The notes under the pieces: generated by a model | Databases searched by the model: none | What the model saw: only the letters and a program-made list of their open reading frames with translations | What the model was told of the DNA's origin: nothing | Source of the DNA: Stenotrophobium rhamnosiphilum | GTDB taxonomy: Bacteria; Pseudomonadota; Gammaproteobacteria; Nevskiales; Nevskiaceae | Assembly: GCF_003052265.1 (NCBI RefSeq) | Contig: NZ_QANS01000001.1 | Span: 248,001-312,000 of the forward strand | Direction of reading: 5' to 3' | DNA: 64,000 nucleotides | In this document: one piece after another, positions 27,913-36,773 of the stretch | Layout: every line of letters starts with the position of its first letter | Position numbering within the stretch: position 1 is the stretch's first letter | Program-made: the position numbers and the translations under genes

Positions 27913-29151
27913 GTGAATCCTAACGGCGCACCAAAAGATGTAGAGGTTGCGCCAACAACGGCGCAGGTTAACCTGCGCCGTTTTGTTTTTACCGCCGCAG
28001 CGGTGATGGCCATTGGCCCGCTGTCGATTGATATGTATCTGCCAAGCCTGCCTGCATTGCAGGCGCACTTCGGCGCTGATACGGAATCAACGCAGCTCAC
28101 ACTCTCTCTGTACTTTATTGGCTTGGCCATCGGCCAGCTGATCTATGGCCCGGTGTCAGATCGTTTCGGGCGCAAAAAACCACTGCTATTTGGTTTGGCG
28201 CTTTACAGTCTGGTGTCGCTTGCATGCGCGTATGCACCCAGCATGTACAGCCTCGTCATGCTGCGATTCCTGCAAGCGCTCGGTGGTTGTGCAGGTATGG
28301 TGATTACGCGTGCGATGGTGCGCGATCTGTTTCCGCCACAAGAGATGGCGCGAGTGCTTTCAACGTTGGTGCTGATCATGGGCGTGGCTCCCATTCTCGC
28401 GCCGCTGGTTGGCGGGCAAATCTTTTTGCTGTTTGGCTGGCAAGCCATTTTTCTTGCGATGACGGGTTACAGCCTACTTTGCTTTGCAGGAATTTATGCT
28501 TTGCCTGAAACTAGTCGCGGCCGCAGTGAATCTTTGCGTCTTAGCAATGTTCTCGCCGGGTATACGCGCTTGCTACAGCATCGCCGTTTCATGGGTTATG
28601 CCCTGTCGGGTGCGGTTGCTCAGGCCGGTATGTTCGCCTACATCTCGGCTTCATCGTTCGTCTTCATCAATGTTTACGGCGTATCACCAGCGCACTTTGG
28701 CTGGCTGTTTGGTTCGAATGCCTTGGGCTTGATTGCCGCTGCGCAGGTCAATTCATTCGTACTGCAACGTTATCGTTCAGAACATGTGTTGCGCATTGCG
28801 CTGATGGCTAACGCTGGCTTCGGCGTGCTGCTGCTGATTAATGCATTGACAGGTTTTGGTGGGCTGCTTGGCATCATGATTCCACTTTTCTGTGGCATGA
28901 GCTGCTTGGGTTTTTCATTCCCAAATTCCACCGCAGGTGCAATGGCGCCTTTTGGTGATCGCGCAGGCATGGCGGCGGCGTTGCTCGGTACTTTGCAGTT
29001 TGGAATTGCGGCTATCTCCGGCTCCGTCGTCGGGCATCTCTTCAATGGCACGGCGATTCCGATGGCGGCCGTCATTTGTACTTGTGCGATCAGTGCACGC
29101 GTTTTGTTGCAGCTGCTGGTGCCGGTGCCAGTTTCGCCGTTGCAAAAATAG
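27913..29151 (+). CDS. Bcr/CflA family MFS drug exporter
   Basis: The 412-residue inner-membrane proton antiporter has 12 predicted helices. Family markers are PLSIDMYLPSLPALQ at helix 1, GPVSDRFGRKKPLLFG (motif A) near residue 78 and LRFLQALGGCAGMVITRAMVRD (motif B/C) near residue 117. GTG 27913 is taken as start because AAGG overlaps the lysS stop 8 nt upstream. Starting later (GTG 28003) would cut helix 1. Codons 15-26 contain a perfect terminator-like palindrome. The substrate is unknown; relatives export bicyclomycin, sulfonamides or cysteine. Confidence 0.9.
   Translation: MNPNGAPKDVEVAPTTAQVNLRRFVFTAAAVMAIGPLSIDMYLPSLPALQAHFGADTESTQLTLSLYFIGLAIGQLIYGPVSDRFGRKKPLLFGLALYSLVSLACAYAPSMYSLVMLRFLQALGGCAGMVITRAMVRDLFPPQEMARVLSTLVLIMGVAPILAPLVGGQIFLLFGWQAIFLAMTGYSLLCFAGIYALPETSRGRSESLRLSNVLAGYTRLLQHRRFMGYALSGAVAQAGMFAYISASSFVFINVYGVSPAHFGWLFGSNALGLIAAAQVNSFVLQRYRSEHVLRIALMANAGFGVLLLINALTGFGGLLGIMIPLFCGMSCLGFSFPNSTAGAMAPFGDRAGMAAALLGTLQFGIAAISGSVVGHLFNGTAIPMAAVICTCAISARVLLQLLVPVPVSPLQK
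27957..27990 (+). terminator. Perfect terminator-like hairpin inside the exporter's first codons
   Basis: A 26-bp perfect palindrome (27957-27982, core GCGCAGGTTAACCTGCGC) is followed immediately by TTTTGTTTTT. It starts about 55 nt after the lysS stop and 44 nt into the exporter gene. It has the form of the lysS-operon terminator, yet it is in-frame coding sequence (VAPTTAQVNLRRFVF). Confidence 0.8.
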
Positions 29152-29212
29152 CGCTGTTGTGGGTTCCTGCGCATCCATGCGCTCACCCACATACAGAACA
29201 TCCTGTTCATAA

Positions 29213-29245
29213 ATTAAAAAGCCGGGCAATGCCCGGCTTTTTAAT
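29213..29245. terminator. Bidirectional terminator between exporter and cysA
   Basis: A 15-bp perfect stem (29213-29227 with 29231-29245), AAT loop, with A- and T-runs on both sides. Confidence 0.93.
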
Positions 29246-29266
29246 GAATGCTGCAATCAAGGCTTT

Positions 29267-30400
29267 TTAGCCAAGACGTCCGCGTTCGCGATGCTCTGGT
29301 ACGGCCAATGGATCAACGTCTGGCAGTGTGCGCACTGAGTCATGCGATGCGCGTGGGAACAAGCCATAAATTGCAGGCTGCAGACGAATGCTTTCGCCAA
29401 CCTTGCGATTGATGGCTTGTGGATCGAGGTGCGCTAGCTCAACTTCGACGATCTCTTTGTTGTGCTTGAGCTGCGTAATCAGACGCACGATGGCGCCGGT
29501 ACGCTGCACAGTTTTGATCGTTACATCAAAGCCGGAGCTGCCTTCTTCAACAACGCGTAGATCGTGTGGACGAACATAGATATCGACAGCACCTGCAGCG
29601 TGATCGTTGTCGGTATCCAGCGTGACGTTGGCGCCGTCGATGCTGAGCTTGCGATCCTTAACGGTGCCGGGGAATACGTTAACGCTGCCGAGGAAGTCGA
29701 ACACGAATGGCGTTGCTGGGCGCTCGTAAACATCGGAAGTAGAGCCAACCTGTTCGATGCTGCCGCGATTCATCACAACAACGCGGTCGGCCAATTCCAA
29801 GGCTTCTTCCTGATCGTGCGTGACGAAGATGGTGGTGACACCAGTCTTGTCGTGCAGCTCGCGCAACCAGCGGCGCAGATCTTTACGCACCTTGGCATCG
29901 AGTGCGCCGAAGGGTTCGTCTAACAGCAATACGCTGGGCTCAATGGCGAGTGCGCGTGCGAGTGCGACGCGCTGACGCTGACCGCCAGAGAGCTGTGCGG
30001 GATAGCGTTTTTCGAGACCTGAGAGTTGCACGAGGTCGAGAAGTTCTAGTGCACGTTTACGGATGGCATCTTTGTCCGGACGATTTTTGCTTTTACGTAC
30101 ACGCAGACCGAAGGTGATGTTGTCCAACACAGTCATGTGTTTGAACAGTGCGTAGTGTTGGAATACGAAACCGACACGACGTTCGCTAACGGGCAGCGGC
30201 GCGGTATCGACGCCCCCAAACAGAATTTGTCCGGCGTCTGGAAATTCCAAGCCAGCAATCGTGCGCAGCAAAGTTGTTTTGCCGGAGCCTGATGGGCCGA
30301 GCAGTGCAATCAATTCGCCGGAGCGAATATCAAGGTTGGCGCCACGCAGCGCAGGAAAGCTGCCGAAGCCTTTGTAGATGTCGCGGATCTGAATGTCCAT
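29267..30400 (-). CDS. cysA: Sulfate/thiosulfate ABC transporter ATPase
   Basis: The 377-residue cytoplasmic ATPase drives sulfate import. It has Walker [10 protein letters not shown] (near residue 35), signature [15 protein letters not shown] (near 137), Walker [13 protein letters not shown] and switch His [12 protein letters not shown]-terminal TOBE-type regulatory region (about 240-350) follows. It is the last gene of the leftward operon, 68 nt after cysW with a stem-loop in that gap, and is followed by a terminator. Confidence 0.97.
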   Translation of the reverse strand: MDIQIRDIYKGFGSFPALRGANLDIRSGELIALLGPSGSGKTTLLRTIAGLEFPDAGQILFGGVDTAPLPVSERRVGFVFQHYALFKHMTVLDNITFGLRVRKSKNRPDKDAIRKRALELLDLVQLSGLEKRYPAQLSGGQRQRVALARALAIEPSVLLLDEPFGALDAKVRKDLRRWLRELHDKTGVTTIFVTHDQEEALELADRVVVMNRGSIEQVGSTSDVYERPATPFVFDFLGSVNVFPGTVKDRKLSIDGANVTLDTDNDHAAGAVDIYVRPHDLRVVEEGSSGFDVTIKTVQRTGAIVRLITQLKHNKEIVEVELAHLDPQAINRKVGESIRLQPAIYGLFPRASHDSVRTLPDVDPLAVPEHRERGRLG

Positions 30401-30435
30401 GTTCTTCTATTAACTCTTTAAATTTTTAACTATTC

Positions 30436-30462
30436 AACGCCGTCGCCTTTGGCGACGCCGTT
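30436..30462 (-). other. Stem-loop in the cysW-cysA gap
   Basis: AACGCCGTCGCC (30436-30447), TTT, GGCGACGCCGTT (30451-30462): a 12-bp stem with one mismatch. There is no immediate U-run in the transcribed direction, so it is more likely an mRNA stability or processing element than a terminator. Confidence 0.55.
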
Positions 30463-30468
30463 CATGAA

Positions 30469-31377
30469 TTAATGTTTACGGCCAGCGGCCAACTCATCGC
30501 CATAACGCCACTCGAGAAAGCTCTTAACGCCGAGGGTAACGAGCGCAAGGCCAGCGAGTAGCGAGGCAACAGCAAAGGCAGCGGAGAACGAATATTCGTT
30601 GTAAAGAATTTCGATCTGTAGCGGCATGGTGTTGGTTTCACCGCGGATGTGACCGGAGACGACGCTGACGGCGCCGAACTCACCCATCGCACGTGCGTTG
30701 CAAAGCAGCACGCCGTAGAGCAGGCCCCATTTGATGTTAGGCAAGGTCACATGCCAGAAGGTTTGCCAACCGTTGGCGCCGAGCGACAGTGCAGCTTGTT
30801 CGCTGTCGGTGCCTTGTTCCTGCATCAGCGGAATCAATTCGCGGGCAATGAACGGGAAGGTGACGAAGATCGTCGCCAGCACAATGCCTGGCACTGCGAA
30901 CAGAATCTTGATGTCGTGATCCATCACCCACGGACCGAGATAACCCTGTCGACCAAAGATCAGTACATAGATCAAACCTGCGACGACCGGCGAGACTGAG
31001 AAGGGCAGGTCGATCAGAGAGATCAACAGACTCTTGCCGCGGAACTCGAACTTGGTGATGCACCACGCAGCGCTGACACCAAGTGCAAGGTTTAGCGGTA
31101 CTGCAATGGCGGCGGCGATCAATGTGAGCTTGATTGATGACAGTGCATCGGGCTCAACAATCGCAGCAAAGTAAGGGCCCAAGCCATTGCGCAGTGCTTC
31201 GGTGAACACGCTGATCAAAGGCAGCAGCAGGAACAGTGCGAGGAAAAGGATTGCGACAAAGATCAGTGACCAGCGCACCCACGTGGGCTCACTGATTGAA
31301 GAGTTGCGTTCGATCAGCGGCTCAAAAGGGATCTTCGGTGGATCCTGAAGTGAATAGTCGGTTGCTGGATTACTCAT
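30469..31377 (-). CDS. cysW: Sulfate ABC transporter permease CysW
   Basis: The 302-residue inner-membrane permease has about six helices and the ABC coupling loop [21 protein letters not shown] near residue 195 that contacts CysA. The N-terminal 30 residues are hydrophilic, and the protein ends in a short basic tail (GRKH). Its ATG overlaps the cysT stop by 4 bp (ATGA), indicating translational coupling. With CysT it forms the membrane pore of the importer. Confidence 0.96.
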   Translation of the reverse strand: MSNPATDYSLQDPPKIPFEPLIERNSSISEPTWVRWSLIFVAILFLALFLLLPLISVFTEALRNGLGPYFAAIVEPDALSSIKLTLIAAAIAVPLNLALGVSAAWCITKFEFRGKSLLISLIDLPFSVSPVVAGLIYVLIFGRQGYLGPWVMDHDIKILFAVPGIVLATIFVTFPFIARELIPLMQEQGTDSEQAALSLGANGWQTFWHVTLPNIKWGLLYGVLLCNARAMGEFGAVSVVSGHIRGETNTMPLQIEILYNEYSFSAAFAVASLLAGLALVTLGVKSFLEWRYGDELAAGRKH

Positions 31378-32228
31378 TTGCGGCCACCCCGGTTGCGACT
31401 CCAGGCTTGCAAGCTATTGATCAGCAGCAGCAAGACGAAGGAAATAGTCAGCATGGTTGCTGCGATGGCGGTGGCGCCAGCGTAGTCGAATTCTTCCAGC
31501 TTGATGATGATCAGCAGCGGTGCAATTTCCGAAACCATTGGCAGATTGCCAGCGATGAAAATAATTGAACCGTATTCACCAACTGCGCGTGCAAACGCTA
31601 GTGCAAAACCGGTGAGGAGTGCGGGAAACACCGTCGGCAAAATAACCTGAGAGATGGTTTGCCAGCGATTAGCGCCCAAGGTGGCAGCGGCTTCTTCCAG
31701 TTCCTTTTCAGCTTCTTCGAGTACAGGCTGTACGGTGCGCACCACGAATGGCAGACCGATAAAGGTCATGGCGATGATCACGCCGATCGGCGTGAATGCC
31801 ACCTTGATGCCCAGAGGTTCGAGGAACTGGCCGATCCAGCCATTCGGCGAATACAGCGACGTGAGCGCGATACCAGCAACTGCGGTTGGCAGTGCGAATG
31901 GCAGATCGATCACGGCATCAAAGAAGCGCTTGCCCGGGAACTGATAACGCACGAATACCCATGCGACCAGCGGGCCAAAAACTGCGTTGATGAGTGCGGC
32001 AATCAACGCAGCACCAAAACTCAACTGGAGTGCGGCCAGCACGCGGGGCGAGCTGACGACATGCCAGATGCCATCCCAGCCGAGGCCTGCGCTCTTAATG
32101 AAGACGCCTGCAAGCGGGATTAGAACAATCAGGGACAGATAAGTCAGGGTAAACCCTAAATTAATTCCAAACCCCGGAATAGCAGAACGGGGCGACTTAC
32201 GTCGCCCCGGTTTTGATGCTGTGCTCAT
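31374..32228 (-). CDS. cysT: Sulfate ABC transporter permease CysT
   Basis: The 284-residue inner-membrane permease is also called CysU. After a basic start ([15 protein letters not shown]) it shows [21 protein letters not shown] as helix 1 and the coupling loop [21 protein letters not shown] near residue 187. It heterodimerises with CysW. It lies 22 nt downstream of the second Sbp gene. Confidence 0.96.
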   Translation of the reverse strand: MSTASKPGRRKSPRSAIPGFGINLGFTLTYLSLIVLIPLAGVFIKSAGLGWDGIWHVVSSPRVLAALQLSFGAALIAALINAVFGPLVAWVFVRYQFPGKRFFDAVIDLPFALPTAVAGIALTSLYSPNGWIGQFLEPLGIKVAFTPIGVIIAMTFIGLPFVVRTVQPVLEEAEKELEEAAATLGANRWQTISQVILPTVFPALLTGFALAFARAVGEYGSIIFIAGNLPMVSEIAPLLIIIKLEEFDYAGATAIAATMLTISFVLLLLINSLQAWSRNRGGRK

Positions 32229-32250
32229 TTAATTTTTTGCCTTGGAAAAA

Positions 32251-33258
32251 CTATTTGCCTTGGAAAATCTGATCGAACGTTCCGCCATCGGCGAAGTGGG
32301 TTGATTGTGCCTTGTTCCAGCTGCCAAATGCTTGGTCAACATCAAATACGTTGAGCTCTGGGAAGCGAGACGCGTATTTTTTCAGAATTGCTGGGTTGAT
32401 GGGGCGAATATCGTTGTTGGCAAAGATTTCCTGACCCTTATCCGAGTAATGGAAGTTGATATAGGCCTGCGCGATCTTGGTAGTGCCTTTCTTGGACGCA
32501 ACCTTGTCGACGATAGCAATCGGGTTGTCGGCGCGAACCGTCAGCGAAGGGATGACGACGTCAAACTTGTCTGGGCCGAGTTCGTCCTTAATCAGGCGCA
32601 CTTCGTTTTCGAACGTCAGCAGTACATCGCCGATGTCACGCTGAGCGAAGGTGGTGGTGGCGCCGCGGCCACCCGTGTCCAGCACTGGAACGTTCTTAAA
32701 CAGGCTGGTCACAAATGTACGTGCTGCTTTCTCGTCGCCACCATTCTTACGCTTGGCCCATTCCCATGCTGCGAGGTAGCTGTAGCGACCGTTGCCGGAA
32801 GTCTTAGGGTTAGGTACGACGACTGAAACGCCTGAACGGGCCAGATCGCCCCAGTCCTTTATGCCCTTAGGGTTGCCCTTGCGAACAACGAACAGAATCG
32901 TCGACCAGGATGGTGAGCTGTTGTTGGGGAATTTCTTTGCCCAGTCTGCCGACAGCAGGCGTCCCTTTTCAGAGATCGCATTAACGTCGAGCGGATTGTT
33001 GGAGCTGTAAATATCAGCTTCTAGGCCATCAATGACGGCGCGAGCTTGTTTGGTCGATCCGCCATGCGACTGATTGATGCGAATGTCTTGACCGGTTTTC
33101 TGCTTCCAGTCTGCAATGAAAACAGGATTGAAATCTTTGTAGAAGTTGCGCGCGACGTCGTACGACGCGTTGAGCAGTTCAGGTGTTGCTGCTTGTGCAG
33201 CGCCAGCCACAAGGCCGAATGCAACAGCCAAGGTAAGCAGTACTTTGTTTTTTTTCAT
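32251..33258 (-). CDS. Divergent sulfate-binding protein paralogue
   Basis: The 335-residue periplasmic binding protein has a signal peptide (about 1-23, AQA|ATP). It aligns end to end with the Sbp encoded upstream at 34159-35166 (NASYDVARNFYKDFNP, QSHGGSTKQARAVIDGLEAD, HFADGGTFDQIFQGK). It departs from canonical Sbp at ligand-region positions: TSGNGRY instead of TSGGARW, LTFENE instead of ISWENE (loss of the sulfate-contacting Trp), and DIYSSNNPLDVNAI instead of [13 protein letters not shown]. This suggests a changed oxyanion preference or reduced affinity. The neighbouring cysTWA presumably serve both binding proteins. Confidence 0.88.
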   Translation of the reverse strand: MKKNKVLLTLAVAFGLVAGAAQAATPELLNASYDVARNFYKDFNPVFIADWKQKTGQDIRINQSHGGSTKQARAVIDGLEADIYSSNNPLDVNAISEKGRLLSADWAKKFPNNSSPSWSTILFVVRKGNPKGIKDWGDLARSGVSVVVPNPKTSGNGRYSYLAAWEWAKRKNGGDEKAARTFVTSLFKNVPVLDTGGRGATTTFAQRDIGDVLLTFENEVRLIKDELGPDKFDVVIPSLTVRADNPIAIVDKVASKKGTTKIAQAYINFHYSDKGQEIFANNDIRPINPAILKKYASRFPELNVFDVDQAFGSWNKAQSTHFADGGTFDQIFQGK

Positions 33259-33281
33259 TTTGATTCTGCCCTTAAAATTTA

Positions 33282-33905
33282 TTAGAGGAAACGGACTTCA
33301 GACGGTTCGTAACTACGTTCTTGCGGCTGCGGGGTGGTGCCCAGTGGCAACAAGCGACGATCAATCCAACGTGTGCTGCTGAGCCATAAGCCATCCAACT
33401 CTGCACCATGCTCTTGATTGATCAAGATGATGCGACGTGCCGGATAGTCCAACAACGCCAACTTATTTTCTGGACGCAGTGCAATCTCCAACAAGCGGTG
33501 AAAGGCATTATCCAACAACACACCGGTGTGACGCTGGGCGAGGGGCCGCAGAATCTCCGAAACAAAGTGCCAGCTGTCCGACATGCCTGCAACACGTGCA
33601 TCCAGTTTAATGGTGCCGTTGTGCATCATGTAGATGCCATTGGTGACTTTGAATGGATGTGCGTTATCGACATCTGCAGCGCCGCGTGTGCGTTTACGTA
33701 AGTGCAGTACGTATTCGGAATCACGAAGCTTGCGTTCAGTGGCCAGAATTTGGTCCAGATCCACTTTAGCGTGACGCTCTACGAGTAACTCTCCATCAGG
33801 AGAAAAGCCCATGAGCCCCCAGCCATCGCGGTTAAGCGAGACGGCTGCTTCCAACAGATCTGCGGGTATTTCAGTTCCGCGCGGTTTGTGGATGATGAGG
33901 CACAT
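33282..33905 (-). CDS. Stand-alone class II glutamine amidotransferase-like protein
   Basis: The 207-residue protein starts MCLIIHKPRG, so removal of Met would expose the N-terminal nucleophile Cys2 of the Ntn-hydrolase glutaminase fold. Other family positions are recognisable: HLRKRTRGAADVDNAHPF (near residue 68), MMHNGTIKLD (near 93) and the MSDSWHFVSE acid motif. No synthase domain is attached. AAGGAA precedes the start. It is embedded in the sulfate operon between the TOBE gene and the second sbp. It might hydrolyse a gamma-glutamyl amide or donate ammonia to an unknown partner; the link to sulfur metabolism is inferred from context only. Confidence 0.8.
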   Translation of the reverse strand: MCLIIHKPRGTEIPADLLEAAVSLNRDGWGLMGFSPDGELLVERHAKVDLDQILATERKLRDSEYVLHLRKRTRGAADVDNAHPFKVTNGIYMMHNGTIKLDARVAGMSDSWHFVSEILRPLAQRHTGVLLDNAFHRLLEIALRPENKLALLDYPARRIILINQEHGAELDGLWLSSTRWIDRRLLPLGTTPQPQERSYEPSEVRFL

Positions 33906-33937
33906 GGGCTATTCCTTTTGGTTGCTAGTTCAGCTGA

Positions 33938-34156
33938 TTAGCCGAGCTTCGCCACCAACACTTCGGTCGCCTTGAAAATGGCCAAGGCGTCGTCGCCAAC
34001 GCGGAGGCGCAGGCTGTCGATGGAGCTGGACGTTACGATGGCGCCGACGATACCTGCGGCAGTTTCAATTTCAATTTCCGAAACAATCTCGCCACGGTTG
34101 ATGCCAACGATGCTGCCGCGGAACTGATTGCGTGTGTTAATGGCGGTGATGCTCAT
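33938..34156 (-). CDS. Mop-like single TOBE-domain protein
   Basis: The 72-residue protein consists of one TOBE/molbindin domain: SITAINTRNQFRGSIVGINRGEIVSEIEIETAAG, then VTSSSIDSLRLRVGDDALAIFKATEVLVAK. Molbindins assemble into oligomers that bind molybdate or related oxyanions in the cytoplasm; TOBE domains also occur at the C-terminus of CysA and ModC as regulators. It begins 2 nt after the sbp stop, so it is tightly coupled. It may store or sense sulfate/molybdate; this is inference. Confidence 0.88.
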   Translation of the reverse strand: MSITAINTRNQFRGSIVGINRGEIVSEIEIETAAGIVGAIVTSSSIDSLRLRVGDDALAIFKATEVLVAKLG

Positions 34157-34158
34157 GA

Positions 34159-35166
34159 CTATTTAACTCCGTAAATCTGGTCAAACACGCCGCCTTCACC
34201 AAAGTGCGTGGTCTGCGCTTTGTTCCAGCCGCCGAAGTCAGCAATCGTCACCAGGTTCAGCTTGGGGAACTTGCCAGCGTACTTCGCTGCAATAGCTGGG
34301 TTGGTTGGACGGTAGAAGTTCTTCGCAATGATTTCCTGACCTTCGTCGGTGTAGAGGAACTTCAGGTAAGCATCCGCAACTTTGCGCGTTCCGTGCTTGT
34401 CTGCAACCTTGTCGACGATGGTGACGGGTGGTTCAGCGAGGATCGAAATCGAAGGAGCGATGATTTCAAACTTGTCTGCGCCGAATTCGTTCAGAGCTAG
34501 ATACGCTTCGTTTTCCCAGCTGATCAGTACGTCGCCAATGCCACGCTGAACAAAGGTCTGCGTTGCGCCGCGAGCACCGGAGTCGAGCACTGGAACGTTC
34601 TTGAACAGCTTGCTCAAAAATGCCTTGGTCTTGGTTTCGTCGTTACCGTTCTGCTTCTGCGCATAAGCCCAAGCCGCCAGATAGTTCCAACGCGCACCGC
34701 CGCTGGTCTTCGGGTTAGGCGTGATTACGCTAACGCCAGGACGAGCCAGATCGTTCCAATCCTTGATGCCTTTTGGATTGCCTTTGCGTACGAGCAACAC
34801 AATCGTCGAGGTGTAAGGCGAGGAGTTATTCGGCAAGCGCTTCTGCCAATCCTTAGGGATCAGCTTGGCTTTGTCGTAAAGCGCGTCGATGTCATAACCC
34901 AGAGCCAGCGTTGCAACGTCGGCTTCGAGGCCGTCGATGATGGCGCGTGCCTGCTTACCGGAACCGCCATGCGACTGCTGAATGGTGACGGTGTCGCCGG
35001 TCTTGGCTTTCCACTGTTCAGCAAACTTTGCGTTGATATCGCGATACAGCTCGCGAGTTGGATCGTAAGAGACGTTCAGCAACTGCACGTTAGCAGCGTT
35101 GCTGATGGCCGGGAGAAGCAGCGCTGTGGTGGTCAGCGCTGCCAGGATGGTTTTAGAAAATTTCAT
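34159..35166 (-). CDS. sbp: Sulfate-binding protein (canonical)
   Basis: The 335-residue periplasmic sulfate receptor has a signal peptide (about 1-24, SNA|ANV). Canonical features are [55 protein letters not shown] and [11 protein letters not shown], containing the Ser, Gly-Gly, Ala and Trp positions known to bind sulfate in Salmonella Sbp. CAGGAA precedes the start. It is the second gene of the operon, directly after the porin. Confidence 0.95.
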   Translation of the reverse strand: MKFSKTILAALTTTALLLPAISNAANVQLLNVSYDPTRELYRDINAKFAEQWKAKTGDTVTIQQSHGGSGKQARAIIDGLEADVATLALGYDIDALYDKAKLIPKDWQKRLPNNSSPYTSTIVLLVRKGNPKGIKDWNDLARPGVSVITPNPKTSGGARWNYLAAWAYAQKQNGNDETKTKAFLSKLFKNVPVLDSGARGATQTFVQRGIGDVLISWENEAYLALNEFGADKFEIIAPSISILAEPPVTIVDKVADKHGTRKVADAYLKFLYTDEGQEIIAKNFYRPTNPAIAAKYAGKFPKLNLVTIADFGGWNKAQTTHFGEGGVFDQIYGVK

Positions 35167-35192
35167 GATGATGTTCCTGTTTAAGCCGTGAC

Positions 35193-36587
35193 TTAGTAGG
35201 CCAGCTGGACGCGAGCAATGATGGCGCGCTCATTCTGGCGATCTGTGCCCTGAAGAGCGGTTGCACCACCATCGAAGCGGGTTGCTTCGTAGTTGAGGGC
35301 GATTTTTGCGTTGGTGGTCAGATACCAGTTCGCTGCTACGCCGTATTCGGTGGCTTTGCGTGCTGCAAGGGTTGGATCAGCGAAGCTGGTGCCGCCGCCG
35401 GCGATGAAGGTGTCGGAGTCGAGCGTCAAAGCGCTGGTACGAGCAGCGATTTCAAACGCGCCCCAACCATCACCACCAATCTTGAACGGTGATTTCGGCT
35501 TTACGCCTTTAAAGCTGGCGTCTTCGCCGGTGAGAACGTAGTTGGCAGCAACCTGATAGGCCTTGTGCGAAACGCTGCGTTCGTTGAGCCCATTCTTCAG
35601 TTCTTGGCGAGAGATCACGTACTCGGCGAGGATGCCGTAGTTGTTGTTGTACCAGTAAGCCTGTGGCGCCAAATGCGTGTGCTTGCCGTTGGCATTGGTG
35701 GTGCCGCGATAAGCAAAGAAGCTGTTCTGGGCGACTGATTTGTAGTTGCTCTTGATAGCAACGGTGTTCGCTGCGCCGTAAGCGTTGCCGGTGGTGGCAG
35801 CAATGCCGACGCCCAAGTTCTGCAAGATGCCTGGGCTGTTCTTGAACGGCTCGGCAAAGACGCGTGCAGCGATGTCATGACGGTTGTCGGTGTCTGGGGT
35901 TGCAGCATCGCCAGCGTCCGCGCCGCCATTGAAGACGCCAATGGCGTAGCTCAACGTCTGGCTGAACAGCTGACCATGCAACTGAATACCGTTATCGCGG
36001 CTAGGCACGAGGCTGGTAGGCAGCGCGCGTTCGATGAAGGTGAGCGCTGGGCTGGACTGCAGATTTTCTAAGCCGACAGGCTGTTTGAAGCGACCGACGC
36101 GAACATTGGCAGCTGGGTCAAAACGCAGTTCGCCCCAGAAATCCAGAAGAGCTGGTGCATCGCCACCGAACTGAGGGGTGATCTGGAAGCCGACAAGTTT
36201 GCCGAGGCTGCCTGAGATCGTAGGTTCAACACGACGCAGCAGGAACTGATCGTTCAGTCGGCCTGGATTGCCGCCGAGGTTGTCGCCGTTGAAGAAGCGA
36301 GCATCTGCCTGAAACAAGCCACGGAACTGCAACTCGTAATCGCCTTTGGCGCTTTTGATCGAAAAGCCTTTATCGCCAGCGGTAACAACGGCGGCTTCTT
36401 TGGCTTTTGCTTCGGAATCTTCTTTCTGAATTTCGAGCTGGCGCTCAAGAATACGGATGCGCTGGTCCAAGTCCTGAACCGAAGTCGCGCCGCTGTCTTG
36501 GGCGTAAGCTGGTGCTGCGGCAGCCGCTGCAATGAGCGTCAAGGCTGACACCGCGAAAATTCCCTTTTTCTTGTTCGAGTACGACAT
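35193..36587 (-). CDS. OprP/OprO-like outer-membrane porin of the sulfate operon
   Basis: The 464-residue porin has a signal peptide (about 1-30, AYA|QDS), an N-terminal coiled-coil segment ([18 protein letters not shown], about 38-60) as in anion-selective OprP/OprO porins, then a 16-strand-type barrel with [32 protein letters not shown] and the C-terminal aromatic-ended strand [13 protein letters not shown] 36587 is chosen because the signal peptide starts there and GGAG/GGGAAG lie upstream; the ORF extends 12 codons further without purpose. As the first gene of the sulfate operon it is a good candidate for a sulfate-inducible anion channel. Confidence 0.88.
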   Translation of the reverse strand: MSYSNKKKGIFAVSALTLIAAAAAAPAYAQDSGATSVQDLDQRIRILERQLEIQKEDSEAKAKEAAVVTAGDKGFSIKSAKGDYELQFRGLFQADARFFNGDNLGGNPGRLNDQFLLRRVEPTISGSLGKLVGFQITPQFGGDAPALLDFWGELRFDPAANVRVGRFKQPVGLENLQSSPALTFIERALPTSLVPSRDNGIQLHGQLFSQTLSYAIGVFNGGADAGDAATPDTDNRHDIAARVFAEPFKNSPGILQNLGVGIAATTGNAYGAANTVAIKSNYKSVAQNSFFAYRGTTNANGKHTHLAPQAYWYNNNYGILAEYVISRQELKNGLNERSVSHKAYQVAANYVLTGEDASFKGVKPKSPFKIGGDGWGAFEIAARTSALTLDSDTFIAGGGTSFADPTLAARKATEYGVAANWYLTTNAKIALNYEATRFDGGATALQGTDRQNERAIIARVQLAY

Positions 36588-36623
36588 GATCTTCCCGCTC
36601 CTTTGCTTGTTGATGGAGCGCAT

Positions 36624-36710
36624 CTTGCCTACTTCGGATCATTATTAAAAAGAATATATCGTTACTTTTATATATACAAAATAGAATAACGAGTAAGGGG
36701 GCGCCGTGAA
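36624..36710 (-). promoter_or_regulatory. AT-rich promoter region of the sulfate operon
   Basis: The strongly AT-rich stretch (about 36640-36695, with TATATATAC and ATTATTAAAAAG tracts) contrasts with the GC-rich surroundings. On the reverse strand TTTGTA and TATATT with 16 nt between them could be -35/-10. By analogy with other sulfate operons CysB control is expected, but I cannot assign a CysB site with confidence. Confidence 0.4.
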
Positions 36711-36728
36711 TGGCTGTCTACAAATAGG

Positions 36729-36762
36729 AAAGGCCCGCCGCAATTGCTTGCGGCGGGCCTTT
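36729..36762. terminator. Terminator of the tolC transcript
   Basis: A 15-bp perfect stem (36729-36743 with 36748-36762) and a TTGC loop, lying just downstream of tolC and upstream of the sulfate-operon promoter. Confidence 0.92.
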
Positions 36763-36773
36763 AATGAAGTTGC

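Noticed and set aside
28003-29151. Later start (GTG 28003) for the Bcr/CflA exporter, which would place the terminator outside the gene
   Set aside because: It would remove half of transmembrane helix 1, while GTG 27913 has a ribosome site; kept as an alternative only.
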